From positions 1 through 64,000 of the forward strand of contig BLLW01000011.1 in assembly GCA_011959285.1 (NCBI GenBank): a stretch of 64,000 bases of DNA, written 5' to 3'. The DNA is from Lachnospiraceae bacterium (lineage in GTDB: Bacteria > Bacillota > Clostridia > Lachnospirales > Lachnospiraceae). A program made the position numbers and the translations under genes. Shown one piece after another: positions 24,793 to 33,612 of the stretch; the first letter of the stretch is position 1; each line of letters starts with the position of its first letter. Under the pieces are notes generated by a model that had not been told where the DNA came from, did no database searches, and worked only from the letters and a program-made list of their open reading frames with translations.

Positions 24793-26397
24793 TTATAAAA
24801 CTGTCATTTCTATTTCTCCCTTTGATTTTTTGAACTTGCAGTGCGACAAGCTGTTCTTAACAACCATGGAAGCATCCCCAATGGAAATCCTTGTACCGCT
24901 GAACACCTCGCCTGATACTTCTATCTTTGCAGAATTACTTTCCGCTAAAAGCTTCTGCAGGGAATCAATCTCCTCCATATACTCCTCCTGCTTCTGCTTC
25001 ATCTGCTTATCCTTCTGCATCATCCGCTGGGTAGATTTCAATTGCTCCTGCTTCAGGTTTACACCATGCGTCATTTTCTGCGCCATGCCAAGCAGAACCG
25101 GCGCCATAGCATCCATCTCCTTCTTGTTCTCAGTCATTGCTTTCTGAAGTTCCTGTATCCGCTGCTTTATGTTAGGATCCACGCCCACTTCCACGAGTGT
25201 GTCCGCACCCATGTACGACCCCAGCGTCTTTACTTGGACCAAATTGGCAGCACATACTTTGCCGCCTGTAATGAATCCTCTCTTGCCGCTTACAATAACT
25301 TCTGTTCCCGCCGTCACCTCACTGTGCAGGATAGATCCTGCCGATACATATCCTCCCGCATTTACCTTAGAATTTTCTATAAATTTTGCAATGACATTTC
25401 CTCCTGCTTTCAAGGTTCCTTTTGCCATCCCATTCATGCCTCTGGCTATGACAACGCTTCCTTCCGCTTCCAGATATGCCCCCTCGACAACACCCCTGAC
25501 CTCTATGTCTCCCTTTGCCTTTACCTTGAAATTAGTGCATACATTTCCGTTTACCATCACATTTCCATCATATTCAATGTTTCCGGTGGAATTATCCACA
25601 TTTTCAACTTCAAGCACATCTGAGACAAATACCTTTCCTTCCACCAGAGACACATGACCATTCACCTGCGTGGTAAGTACCTGCCGATCATCGGAAATCA
25701 TTATGTTTCGCCCATATTTAAGTACCGCCTGCTTGATTGTTCTAGGTTTTATCTTTTCCTGATAAATATCAGTGCCATACTCTCCTGGATCACCCGGATG
25801 CAGCCGTGCAAGTATGTCTCCCTTCTTACAATGATTAAGCGTATTTAAGTGAAAAAAGTCTACGCTTCCGTCTTCTTTCAGTGTAGGCTTCGCGTGCAGA
25901 TCCGTTTCAAAGAAATACTCTATTTTCGCATCAGTGCCATGCCGGGGCGGCTGCCCTTTCGCCACAAGGATATCTGTACAGTAAATCGGACGGGAGAAAA
26001 AATTCTGAAGACCATCCTTTCTGATCCCGAATTTAATTTTCTTTCTGGTCAAAAAATCTATAAATTCCTGGGCTGTCAGCCGTTCCCCCTTCTCAGAGGG
26101 TGGATAAAACCGCGCCATCGCCATCATTTTATCCTGACTAACCTGAAAAATAAAGCTTCCTTTTATTTCTGGCGAAATATTTTTATTCAGCGCAAACTGG
26201 CTAATCCCATCATTTGAGGCAAATGCCTCTTTAAACTCTTTATTCAATGTGCTTGCATCATATGCAATCTCATTGCGATTCAAATAATTGATTACTTCTT
26301 TAACATTGACCTTTTTTCCTCCATTACGGGGCGGAAAAAGTTTTAACGACGTTTCATTTTTGCCACACACCACTTGAAAATACCCATTTCTCTTCAA
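24793..26397 (-). CDS. fapA: FapA-like (DUF342) polymerising protein
   Basis: A 534-aa protein of the DUF342/FapA family. An N-terminal region (about 1-160) precedes a beta-helix (about 230-390) made of short repeats such as VMVNGNVCTNFKVKAKGDIE and VVIARGMNG, followed by a coiled coil (about 405-480) and a short C-terminal beta segment. In Vibrio, FapA affects polar localisation and flagellar assembly. The likely start is TTG at 26397, with AAGGGGG 7 nt upstream. It lies directly after fliA. Confidence 0.88.
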   Translation of the reverse strand: MKRNGYFQVVCGKNETSLKLFPPRNGGKKVNVKEVINYLNRNEIAYDASTLNKEFKEAFASNDGISQFALNKNISPEIKGSFIFQVSQDKMMAMARFYPPSEKGERLTAQEFIDFLTRKKIKFGIRKDGLQNFFSRPIYCTDILVAKGQPPRHGTDAKIEYFFETDLHAKPTLKEDGSVDFFHLNTLNHCKKGDILARLHPGDPGEYGTDIYQEKIKPRTIKQAVLKYGRNIMISDDRQVLTTQVNGHVSLVEGKVFVSDVLEVENVDNSTGNIEYDGNVMVNGNVCTNFKVKAKGDIEVRGVVEGAYLEAEGSVVIARGMNGMAKGTLKAGGNVIAKFIENSKVNAGGYVSAGSILHSEVTAGTEVIVSGKRGFITGGKVCAANLVQVKTLGSYMGADTLVEVGVDPNIKQRIQELQKAMTENKKEMDAMAPVLLGMAQKMTHGVNLKQEQLKSTQRMMQKDKQMKQKQEEYMEEIDSLQKLLAESNSAKIEVSGEVFSGTRISIGDASMVVKNSLSHCKFKKSKGEIEMTVL

Positions 26398-26427
26398 ACT
26401 GACGCCCCCTTGTACTAGTATTTCGTT

Positions 26428-27192
26428 CTAAACGGAAAATATCCCCATGTAATTTCCCATCTTTGCTTTCATTTTCTGGAGGGCCCGTGTGTGAAGCTGG
26501 GAGATCCTCGACTCAGACACCTCCAACACATTACTGATTTCCTTCAATGTCAAATCTTCATAGTAGTATAGCAAAATAACCTTTTTTTCTTTTTCTGTCA
26601 AAAGTTCCAAAGCCTGCTGCAATATCTTCTTTAATTCTTCCTTTTCAATTACTTCTTCCGGGCTGTCAAAACGATGCTGGTCCGTCTGCTCTGCCGGTAC
26701 CTCGCTTCCAGATTCCATAAACTCGTTTAGAGATACTACCCCCGTAATTTTCATCTGAGACTGCCATGTGAGATAATCCTCCTCAGAAATTCCAAGGCTT
26801 GCAGCAATTTCTTCATCTGTTGCAGCCCTTCCAGTTGTTGTCTCAATTTCCTTTATGGCTACATCGATTTTTTTCTGTTTCTGCCTAATTGTTCTGGGAA
26901 TCCAATCCATCTTCCTAATTTGATCCAGAATCGCCCCCCTAATACGCAGACTTGCATAAGTCTCAAATTTTACAGCCTTCATACTATCAAATTTGTCTAT
27001 GGCATCAATCAATCCGAAAATACCATAACTTACAAGATCGTCATATTCCACATTATATCCCAGATACATGCTAAGACGCCCTGCTACCAATTTCACCAAC
27101 GGTGCATATTCCAATATCAGTTTCTCTCTGATTTCAGGCGATTTCGTTTTTGCATAACTTTCCCAAAGCCTTCCTCTTCCTGCCTCGTCCAT
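26428..27192 (-). CDS. fliA: RNA polymerase sigma-28 factor (FliA/SigD/WhiG)
   Basis: Sigma factor for late flagellar and chemotaxis genes, 254 aa. Region 2 is seen in VEYDDLVSYGIFGLIDAIDK and KFETYASLRIRGAILDQIRK, region 3 in GRAATDEEIAASLGI, and region 4 in LTLKEISNVLEVSESRISQL. The ATG at 27192 has GGAGG 5 nt upstream. It sits after cheD and the 98-aa gene, as sigD does in Bacillus. No FlgM is encoded in this window. Confidence 0.96.
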   Translation of the reverse strand: MDEAGRGRLWESYAKTKSPEIREKLILEYAPLVKLVAGRLSMYLGYNVEYDDLVSYGIFGLIDAIDKFDSMKAVKFETYASLRIRGAILDQIRKMDWIPRTIRQKQKKIDVAIKEIETTTGRAATDEEIAASLGISEEDYLTWQSQMKITGVVSLNEFMESGSEVPAEQTDQHRFDSPEEVIEKEELKKILQQALELLTEKEKKVILLYYYEDLTLKEISNVLEVSESRISQLHTRALQKMKAKMGNYMGIFSV

Positions 27193-27222
27193 CGCTACCT
27201 CCATCATCCAGATTTATGTCTT

Positions 27223-27519
27223 TCATTCTGCTTCATTTTCCGTATCTTCGTCTGCTTGATTGGTCGATTCCCCCTCGCCCTCTAACGCAGCCTGCATCTC
27301 CATAAGTTCTCTCTCGTGTTCTTCCTGCATTTTGATTTGGCTTACAAAGGCAGTTACCCTCCCTTGAATGAAACTGCCTGCCAAATAAAACACTAAAAGC
27401 ACTAAAAGTAATATCGTCAGCATCTGTTCTGTACTATAGTGAAAATAAAACATTATTAAGCTTGCTACTGCGCCTGCAAGGAGCGTTACAAAGGGCGCAA
27501 ACAATTTCATCTTTTTCAT
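27223..27519 (-). CDS. Small membrane protein between cheD and fliA, unknown function
   Basis: A 98-aa protein with two membrane helices (about 8-27 and 32-52) and an acidic cytoplasmic tail ending in a Glu/Asp run. No characterised family is recognised. Its ATG overlaps the cheD stop by 4 nt (ATGA-type coupling) and GGAG lies 8 nt upstream, so it is translated with cheD. A role tied to motility or to sigma-28 is only inferred from position. Confidence 0.7.
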   Translation of the reverse strand: MKKMKLFAPFVTLLAGAVASLIMFYFHYSTEQMLTILLLVLLVFYLAGSFIQGRVTAFVSQIKMQEEHERELMEMQAALEGEGESTNQADEDTENEAE

Positions 27520-28001
27520 ATCGTCTTCTCCGATTTTCCTACAGCCTTTATAACAAAATCTCCTGTTTTGGGGTAAAAAATCACTGTCCGCCCATAGGAA
27601 TCTCCCGTATCCTCAGCCAGAATCGGTATCCTGAGCTGATTAAGTTTTTTCTTGCTTGCCATTACATTACGCTCCCCAACGCGAATCATATCACTCTTGC
27701 TGCCAAAAGCGAACATCTGCGCACCTCCAGCGATTTTCGCCACAAGCCTGCTGCGGTTAGCGCCCATGCGGACAATTTCATTTACCATATCTTCTATACC
27801 AGTATCTGCAAACTTTGGTCTGTTTGTATTGTTTTTTATTTCGGTGCTGTCTGGCAGCATAATATGTGCCAGGCCCCCGATTCCTGTTGCCGGATCCCTC
27901 ACTGCAATTCCAACGCAAGAGCCTAATCCCAAGGTCGTCACCGCATCGTCACCTCTACAGGTCTTGAAATCAGCCATTCCTACCTTAATAACTTCACTCA
28001 T
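27516..28001 (-). CDS. cheD: Chemoreceptor glutamine deamidase CheD
   Basis: Deamidates receptor glutamines and binds CheC, raising CheC phosphatase activity. The 161-aa protein has the catalytic Cys29 in LGLGSCVGIAV and His46 in GGLAHIMLP. The ATG at 28001 is taken as start; a TTG 30 nt upstream is also open. It follows cheC directly. Confidence 0.95.
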   Translation of the reverse strand: MSEVIKVGMADFKTCRGDDAVTTLGLGSCVGIAVRDPATGIGGLAHIMLPDSTEIKNNTNRPKFADTGIEDMVNEIVRMGANRSRLVAKIAGGAQMFAFGSKSDMIRVGERNVMASKKKLNQLRIPILAEDTGDSYGRTVIFYPKTGDFVIKAVGKSEKTI

Positions 28002-28034
28002 CTTTCCACGCGTCTCCCATTTTTCTTCCAATCC

Positions 28035-28670
28035 CTACAATACACCAAGCGATGTCAATATTTTCTCGTAGGAATTCATGTCTGGGATAAGAATAAAATA
28101 GCCGTCTAATTCTACGTCATCTGAAAAGGTCGTCTGTATAAGCAAAATTTTATCCCCCAGCACACCAAATTCAACCGCTGGAACGCTCAAAAGCGCCCCT
28201 GCCATATCAATACCAAGCTGTGGTACCGATGGATAGATTTTCAAATTAGTCAATCCCGATAAAGCATTTAGATATGCTCCTGTGATGATATTTCCAAGCT
28301 CCTTTACAGCAGAGCATTCCATTTCGCCAAACTGGTACTCCTCCAGATTTTCCTCATCGATTCCAAGCATTCCACACATCAGTTTATTTACCAGATGCGC
28401 CGCCGTTGCTTTGGTAAAAATAAACATCATGCTGCCCTCTATATCGCCTTCAACCTGAAGAAAGATGCTAACCATAATCTGGTCATCTCCCCCCACAATC
28501 TCCCCCAATTCATGAAATTCAAGCAGCCTGACCTGCGGCACCGACATATCCACTTTACATCCTACCATCTGTGCAAGCGCAGTAGTTGCATTTCCTGCCC
28601 CGATATTTCCCAGTTCCTGCAACACGTCAAAATATTGATTTGTTATTTGCTCCATGCTAAGGTCCTTCAT
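28035..28670 (-). CDS. cheC: CheY-P phosphatase CheC
   Basis: A 211-aa CheC with both ExxN phosphatase motifs, in LQELGNIGAGNATTAL and AVKELGNIITGAYLNAL. CheC removes phosphate from CheY-P and, with CheD, takes part in adaptation. The ATG at 28670 follows AGGAGG (4-nt gap). It lies between cheW and cheD. Confidence 0.95.
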   Translation of the reverse strand: MKDLSMEQITNQYFDVLQELGNIGAGNATTALAQMVGCKVDMSVPQVRLLEFHELGEIVGGDDQIMVSIFLQVEGDIEGSMMFIFTKATAAHLVNKLMCGMLGIDEENLEEYQFGEMECSAVKELGNIITGAYLNALSGLTNLKIYPSVPQLGIDMAGALLSVPAVEFGVLGDKILLIQTTFSDDVELDGYFILIPDMNSYEKILTSLGVL

Positions 28671-28710
28671 GGTTCCTCCTATCATTTCCTTCTCATACAT
28701 TATGCTTCTA

Positions 28711-29193
28711 TTATTTACTCTCCATAGCAACAGCATTGAGGTCAAGAAGCGAAATCAGCTCACCATTGTGCTTGCCCACGCCCAAAATGAAATTTACTCT
28801 CTCTTCTTTGTCGTCATAGGAAACCTTCTCAATCGCTTCCTGCCCTAAAGTAACGACCTCTTTCACCTCATCCACGATAACCCCAATCGTTCCATGCTGT
28901 TCCAGCTTGAGAATAATAATTCTAGTAGACTTAGTCATTTCATCTGCTGGAAGATCCATTTTAATTCTAAGACTCATGACTGGAATGACTTCTCCGCGCA
29001 GGTTGATTACACCCTTTAAATAATCAGCCACTTTCGGCACTCTGGTAATATGCTGCATGCGAACAATATTATCAACATATTTAATATCTATGCCATACTG
29101 TTCATCCCCCAGCTTGATTACTATGTACTGGACCGCATCATCCTCTGCTTTTACATTGTATAGACTTATATCAGATACTTTCAATTCATCCAT
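28711..29193 (-). CDS. cheW: Chemotaxis coupling protein CheW
   Basis: Links receptors to CheA. The 160-aa protein is a single CheW domain with IKLGDEQYGIDIKYVDNIV and GVINLRGEVIPVMSLR. The ATG at 29193 has GGGGGAG 5 nt upstream. It follows cheA by 16 nt. Confidence 0.96.
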   Translation of the reverse strand: MDELKVSDISLYNVKAEDDAVQYIVIKLGDEQYGIDIKYVDNIVRMQHITRVPKVADYLKGVINLRGEVIPVMSLRIKMDLPADEMTKSTRIIILKLEQHGTIGVIVDEVKEVVTLGQEAIEKVSYDDKEERVNFILGVGKHNGELISLLDLNAVAMESK

Positions 29194-29209
29194 TGTTTCT
29201 CCCCCCATC

Positions 29210-31258
29210 TTATATCAGTGCATTTGCGTCTAAGATCAGTGCCACTTCACCATCGCCAAGGATTGTCGCCCCGCTGATGATCTTACATTTGCTGATATAC
29301 TTGCCCAGTGATTTGATGACGATTTCCTGCTGTCCCATCAATTCATCAATTACCAGCCCTGCAAGCTTCTCGCCCTTTTTAACGATTACAACAATCAGGT
29401 TATCCTCGGGTGATTTGCTGCTTTCAATATCCAGTTCTTTGCTCAATCTGATAAGGGGAATCACGCTGCCTCTTAAGTTGATCACCTCCCTGTTCTGTAC
29501 CAGTTTGACTTCACTTGGACTGATATCCTCAAGAGTCTGGATTCCTCCAAGGGATATGGCATATTTTTCTCCACCTACCGTAACCATAAGCGCCTGAATG
29601 ATTGCAAGTGTCAATGGCAGACGTACAATCCATGTACTTCCTTCTCCCAGTCTGGACTTCACTTCCACTTCACCGCTTAAAGATTCGATCTTTGCTTTTA
29701 CAACATCCAGTCCAACACCTCGCCCTGAAACATCTGATATCTTCTTTGCTGTAGAAAATCCTGCATGGAAAAGAAGATTGATGATATCCTTCTCGCTCAT
29801 ATTATCACCCTGTTCCGGCGTGATGACTCCACGTTCAATTGCTTTGTTCTTAACAGCCTCCACGTCAATGCCGTTTCCGTCATCTCTAACTTCAATCACA
29901 ACGTTATTTCCGTCCTGATAGGCATCCAAGAAGATTGATCCTACTTCCGGCTTTCCTCTCTGCAAGCGCAGTTCAGTGGACTCCAGTCCATGATCGGCAG
30001 CATTACGTAAAAGATGCATCAGTGGATCGCCAATCTCATCCACCACCGTTCTGTCAAGTTCTGTCTCCTCACCTGACATATACAGCTCCATCTTCTTATC
30101 CAGTTTCTTTGAAAGATCACGGATCATTCTGGGGAATTTACTCACAACGCTCTCAATGGGAACCATCCTCACCTTCATAACTGACTCATGCAGATTCGTT
30201 GTCACACCTTCCAGATACTCGATCTGCTCATTGAAGCCTCTTCCGTTTCCCCCTTCCATGCTGGATGCAGATACAAGCGAGTTCTTGGCAATAATCAGCT
30301 CGCTCACCAGATTCATAAGGACATCCAGCTTTTCAATATCCACACGAACCGTTCTATTCACCACCGGCTTACCCGGCGCTTTTTTCTCATTCGTCTTGAC
30401 GGGCGCGCTCTGTGCCTGTGCAGGAACTGCCGGCTTTGTCTCAGCAGTCTGCTCTGTATTCTGCTTCTCTGCCGCCACTGCTTCCACTTCATAAGCAGCG
30501 CCTACCACCTTCTCTATCTCCGAAACGCTTCTTGTTGACTTTAAAATATCTTCAATAGGATATTCAGAAACGATAATCAAACTGAAATCCAGATCGAATT
30601 TTTCATCCTCAATATCCTGCGCAGGGGGATTACACACGATAATCTCAGCCTTTTCCTCAACTGCCTTGTACACCAGAAATGCTCTTGCCGCTTTCAGAAG
30701 ACAGCTTTCCTGCACATAGACGGTAATTCCATATACATTCTTGCCCTGAGATTTTGCTGTAGACAAAACAAGTTGTTCTGATTCGCCTATTTTAATATCC
30801 ATCCATTTTTCTGTCGGTCCGTCCTCAGTTTTTGCCGCCCCACCTGATTCCTTTGCAGGCGCCTGTTCTTTCCCTCCAGGCTTTAAAAATGCGTTCAACA
30901 TGTTGATCAGCTGCTGGTTATCGTTCGTTCCCTCATCGGCAGTCTGCTGAATATTATCGGTATACTCCTCCAGCGCGTCCAGACATTGGAACAGTGTATC
31001 AATCAAATTGGAGTTCACCTTCATAGAACCGTTCCTAATCTCTGAAAATACATTCTCCATATCATGGGTAAGCGCCTGCATACGCTTATATCCCATGGTA
31101 CCTGCCATTCCCTTCATGGAATGGGCTGCGCGGAAAATCTCATTAATCGTATCTACATTTTCCGGCTCCTGCTCCAGACTAAGAATCTGCGAATTCAGAC
31201 TTTCAAGGTGTTCCTTCGTTTCATCGAGAAAAATTTCAAGATATTGATTTACATCCAT
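29210..31258 (-). CDS. cheA: Chemotaxis histidine kinase CheA
   Basis: A 682-aa kinase: P1 Hpt domain with His46 (AAHSMKGMAG), P2-like CheY-binding region (about 150-250), linker, P3 dimer domain (about 300-365), P4 ATPase (N-box LMHLLRNAADHG, then DDGNGID and GRGVGLDVV), and a P5 CheW-like domain at the end. All kinase boxes are intact. GGGGGT lies 8 nt before the ATG. Confidence 0.98.
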   Translation of the reverse strand: MDVNQYLEIFLDETKEHLESLNSQILSLEQEPENVDTINEIFRAAHSMKGMAGTMGYKRMQALTHDMENVFSEIRNGSMKVNSNLIDTLFQCLDALEEYTDNIQQTADEGTNDNQQLINMLNAFLKPGGKEQAPAKESGGAAKTEDGPTEKWMDIKIGESEQLVLSTAKSQGKNVYGITVYVQESCLLKAARAFLVYKAVEEKAEIIVCNPPAQDIEDEKFDLDFSLIIVSEYPIEDILKSTRSVSEIEKVVGAAYEVEAVAAEKQNTEQTAETKPAVPAQAQSAPVKTNEKKAPGKPVVNRTVRVDIEKLDVLMNLVSELIIAKNSLVSASSMEGGNGRGFNEQIEYLEGVTTNLHESVMKVRMVPIESVVSKFPRMIRDLSKKLDKKMELYMSGEETELDRTVVDEIGDPLMHLLRNAADHGLESTELRLQRGKPEVGSIFLDAYQDGNNVVIEVRDDGNGIDVEAVKNKAIERGVITPEQGDNMSEKDIINLLFHAGFSTAKKISDVSGRGVGLDVVKAKIESLSGEVEVKSRLGEGSTWIVRLPLTLAIIQALMVTVGGEKYAISLGGIQTLEDISPSEVKLVQNREVINLRGSVIPLIRLSKELDIESSKSPEDNLIVVIVKKGEKLAGLVIDELMGQQEIVIKSLGKYISKCKIISGATILGDGEVALILDANALI

Positions 31259-31259
31259 A

Positions 31260-31862
31260 TTAAATTACCCCCACGTTTTTTATAATTTCCTGTGCAATTT
31301 GTTCTAACGTTATCCCCTTCTCCACAAGACCTGCCGCCACAGCGCTTCTTGGCATGCCATATACAGTACAGGTAGCTTCGCTTTGAACGAATACCGTTAC
31401 CTTTTTCTTCTCCATCAAGTTCCGGATTCCTGCCGTACCGTCTGCCCCCATACCGGTTAAAACGACACACACCACCTCATCATATCCGCAGTCAGCAAGC
31501 GACTCATACATATAATTCGCACAGGGACGTACACCTTCTCTGGGTGCTTCATCAGAATAACGTATGACGTGTCTGGCTCCGCTTTTTCCTGCTTTCATAT
31601 GCCTGCCACCCCGGGCAAGAAATGCGTGCCCGGGGCTTAGCACATCCCCTTCAGCAGCTTCTTTGACCGCAAGCGGGCTTAGCATATTGAGCCTTCCCGC
31701 AAGCGCTTCCGTAAACCCTGCCGGCATATGCTGTACAATCATAACAGGTGCATTGAGATTGGATGGAAGCAAAGGAATCAAAGTCTGCAATGCCTTCGGT
31801 CCGCCGGTAGAACTGGCAATTGCAACAATTTTCTTTCCGGCTTTACTTTCATCTGCCTTCAT
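31260..31862 (-). CDS. cheB: CheB methylesterase domain without receiver domain
   Basis: A 200-aa protein that matches only the C-terminal methylesterase half of CheB. The catalytic triad is present: Ser18 in IASSTGG, His45 in VQHMPAGFT and Asp141 in TGMGADG. Normal CheB (about 350 aa) has an N-terminal receiver domain that inhibits the esterase until phosphorylated. Here a well-spaced AAGGA (9 nt) precedes the ATG, and only 85 nt separate it from the PilZ gene, so there is no room for a receiver. It occupies the cheB position, directly before cheA. A methylesterase lacking a receiver could be constitutive or controlled in another way. Confidence 0.9.
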   Translation of the reverse strand: MKADESKAGKKIVAIASSTGGPKALQTLIPLLPSNLNAPVMIVQHMPAGFTEALAGRLNMLSPLAVKEAAEGDVLSPGHAFLARGGRHMKAGKSGARHVIRYSDEAPREGVRPCANYMYESLADCGYDEVVCVVLTGMGADGTAGIRNLMEKKKVTVFVQSEATCTVYGMPRSAVAAGLVEKGITLEQIAQEIIKNVGVI

Positions 31863-31947
31863 TACGCTAAATCCTTCTCAAAATATGATTTCAAATCTAT
31901 TACAGTATAACATAAACGGTACTTCTCATAAGTGCATAGTAATCAAT

Positions 31948-32673
31948 CTATGAATCTTTTTCACGCTTTCTGTTCTTTCTTTCCTGCTCGAAGATAAAGC
32001 GAATAATCTCTTCCCGTTTTGCAGTATCAATATTGATATAATGTGCACGATGCTCATAAGAGCCAGGCTTACCCTCAAGGGGCTTTACCACCAATACTTT
32101 CGCGATAAGCTCATATTCTTTGGTCTTTCCGCCTCTGTCCAGATTGTACTTACAGTAAATCAATCTCTCTGGCTCATATATATGCTCCCCAACAAAACGC
32201 ATGCCGCCACCGCTGATATCCACAATGACGTTGCGCTGCAAAGGCAGTCTGCGTTCAAGAAAATCAATCTGCAGCTCTAAGGCTTCAATTTCCTCCTCCT
32301 TAAGCAGTCTCGCTTCCATATCCAGCGCACAGCTTAAACGATAATATTCCCTTCTCTGAAACTTACTCAAACTGCTGGATAGCTCCATCAGAAGCACAAA
32401 CTGATTTTCTGTCTTATACCTGTCTACCACAGTTGCAAGACACTGATATACACCTGCCGATGTATAAAAAAATACCTCATACTCTGTATTTACAGGCAGT
32501 AAAACAAGCTTTGACTGTTCCATAGGCATCCGCACCTCAAATCTGTCCTCCGACAGCACGTCAAGCACCTGGCTTTGATATACTTTTTTCTTTTCATCGT
32601 CATCTATGTAATTTGCCCGTTCCGCTGCCTGTATTTCTACCCGGTTTCCCGGCATAACATATTTTGATAACAT
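31948..32673 (-). CDS. PilZ-domain c-di-GMP receptor, YcgR/YpfA-like flagellar brake
   Basis: A 241-aa protein with an N-terminal YcgR-like domain (about 1-105) and a C-terminal PilZ domain. It shows both c-di-GMP contact motifs: RREYYR (RxxxR) and DISGGGMRF (D/NxSxxG). In Bacillus and enterics this type binds the motor and slows it when c-di-GMP is high. AGGAGGGG lies 7 nt before the ATG. It is inserted between flhG and cheB. Confidence 0.92.
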   Translation of the reverse strand: MLSKYVMPGNRVEIQAAERANYIDDDEKKKVYQSQVLDVLSEDRFEVRMPMEQSKLVLLPVNTEYEVFFYTSAGVYQCLATVVDRYKTENQFVLLMELSSSLSKFQRREYYRLSCALDMEARLLKEEEIEALELQIDFLERRLPLQRNVIVDISGGGMRFVGEHIYEPERLIYCKYNLDRGGKTKEYELIAKVLVVKPLEGKPGSYEHRAHYINIDTAKREEIIRFIFEQERKNRKREKDS

Positions 32674-32689
32674 GACCGCTCCCCTCCTG

Positions 32690-33574
32690 TTAAAGTATTT
32701 TACCTGTTACTATATGCGAAAAGAATGCCGCCATCCCCCTTTTGGGAATACTTTTGCTTAATTCTTTGTTCATCAATTTTGCAGCAATCCTCTCATATGC
32801 CACTGCCGATCTTGATGCGGGCGATTTTAAAGATACAGGCATCTGCTGCATAACAGCTTTGGAAAGCTGCGTGTCCTGAGGTATCGCGCCCAGATAAGAA
32901 ATCGGCACCTTTAAGTATTTTCCCACTACCGTGTCCAACTTTTCAAAAAGTCGCTCCCCGTCTGCCTTATCTTCCACTTTATTTGCAATTACCTTCACCT
33001 GAGACATTTCCGGTGAAAACCGGGTATGTCTGCACAGCGCCTTCAAAAGAGAATATGAATCCGTAATTGAAGTGGGCTCCGGCGTCGTCACCAAAAGAAT
33101 TTCTCCGCTGGCTACCAGAAACTCCAGCACAGCATCCGAAATGCCTGCCCCTGTATCCACTATGATAACATCTGCAATGGAATCCAATTCTGCAAGATTA
33201 TTGATGATATACCCCAAGTAATCCCTGCCTAAATTTGAAAGCCCAGCAATCCCCGATCCACCTGATATAAATCCCACCTCCATAGGTCCCCAGGTAATGA
33301 TCTCCTTTATATTTTTTCCCTGATAAATTAAATCACACAAGTTATGCTTTGGCACGGCGCCAAACATGATTTCTATATTTGCAAGTCCAAAATCTGCATC
33401 TAAAATAATAACCCTCTGGTCCATTTTTCTAAACTGTATCGCCAGATTGATTGCCGTGTTGGACTTACCTACTCCACCTTTGCCGCTGGTCACTGTAATC
33501 ACCCTCGCCAAGGGTTTGTTGTGCGCACTGCCGCCTGCTTTTATGATATTTCTAAGTTGTTCGGCCTGATCCAT
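32690..33574 (-). CDS. flhG: MinD-like flagellar number/assembly ATPase FlhG
   Basis: A 294-aa deviant Walker ATPase (VTSGKGGVGKSNTAINLA at about 27-44, LDADFGLANIEIMFG, VIIVDTGAGI) with a C-terminal membrane-targeting-like helix. FlhG (FleN/YlxH) acts with FlhF to set flagellar site and number. It starts with a short helix containing DQAEQLR, which resembles the FlhF-activating N-terminus. It lies directly after flhF. Confidence 0.95.
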   Translation of the reverse strand: MDQAEQLRNIIKAGGSAHNKPLARVITVTSGKGGVGKSNTAINLAIQFRKMDQRVIILDADFGLANIEIMFGAVPKHNLCDLIYQGKNIKEIITWGPMEVGFISGGSGIAGLSNLGRDYLGYIINNLAELDSIADVIIVDTGAGISDAVLEFLVASGEILLVTTPEPTSITDSYSLLKALCRHTRFSPEMSQVKVIANKVEDKADGERLFEKLDTVVGKYLKVPISYLGAIPQDTQLSKAVMQQMPVSLKSPASRSAVAYERIAAKLMNKELSKSIPKRGMAAFFSHIVTGKIL

Positions 33575-33612
33575 ATATCTTCCTCACTTTATCTGTGGTA
33601 TTTTCCAGCCTG

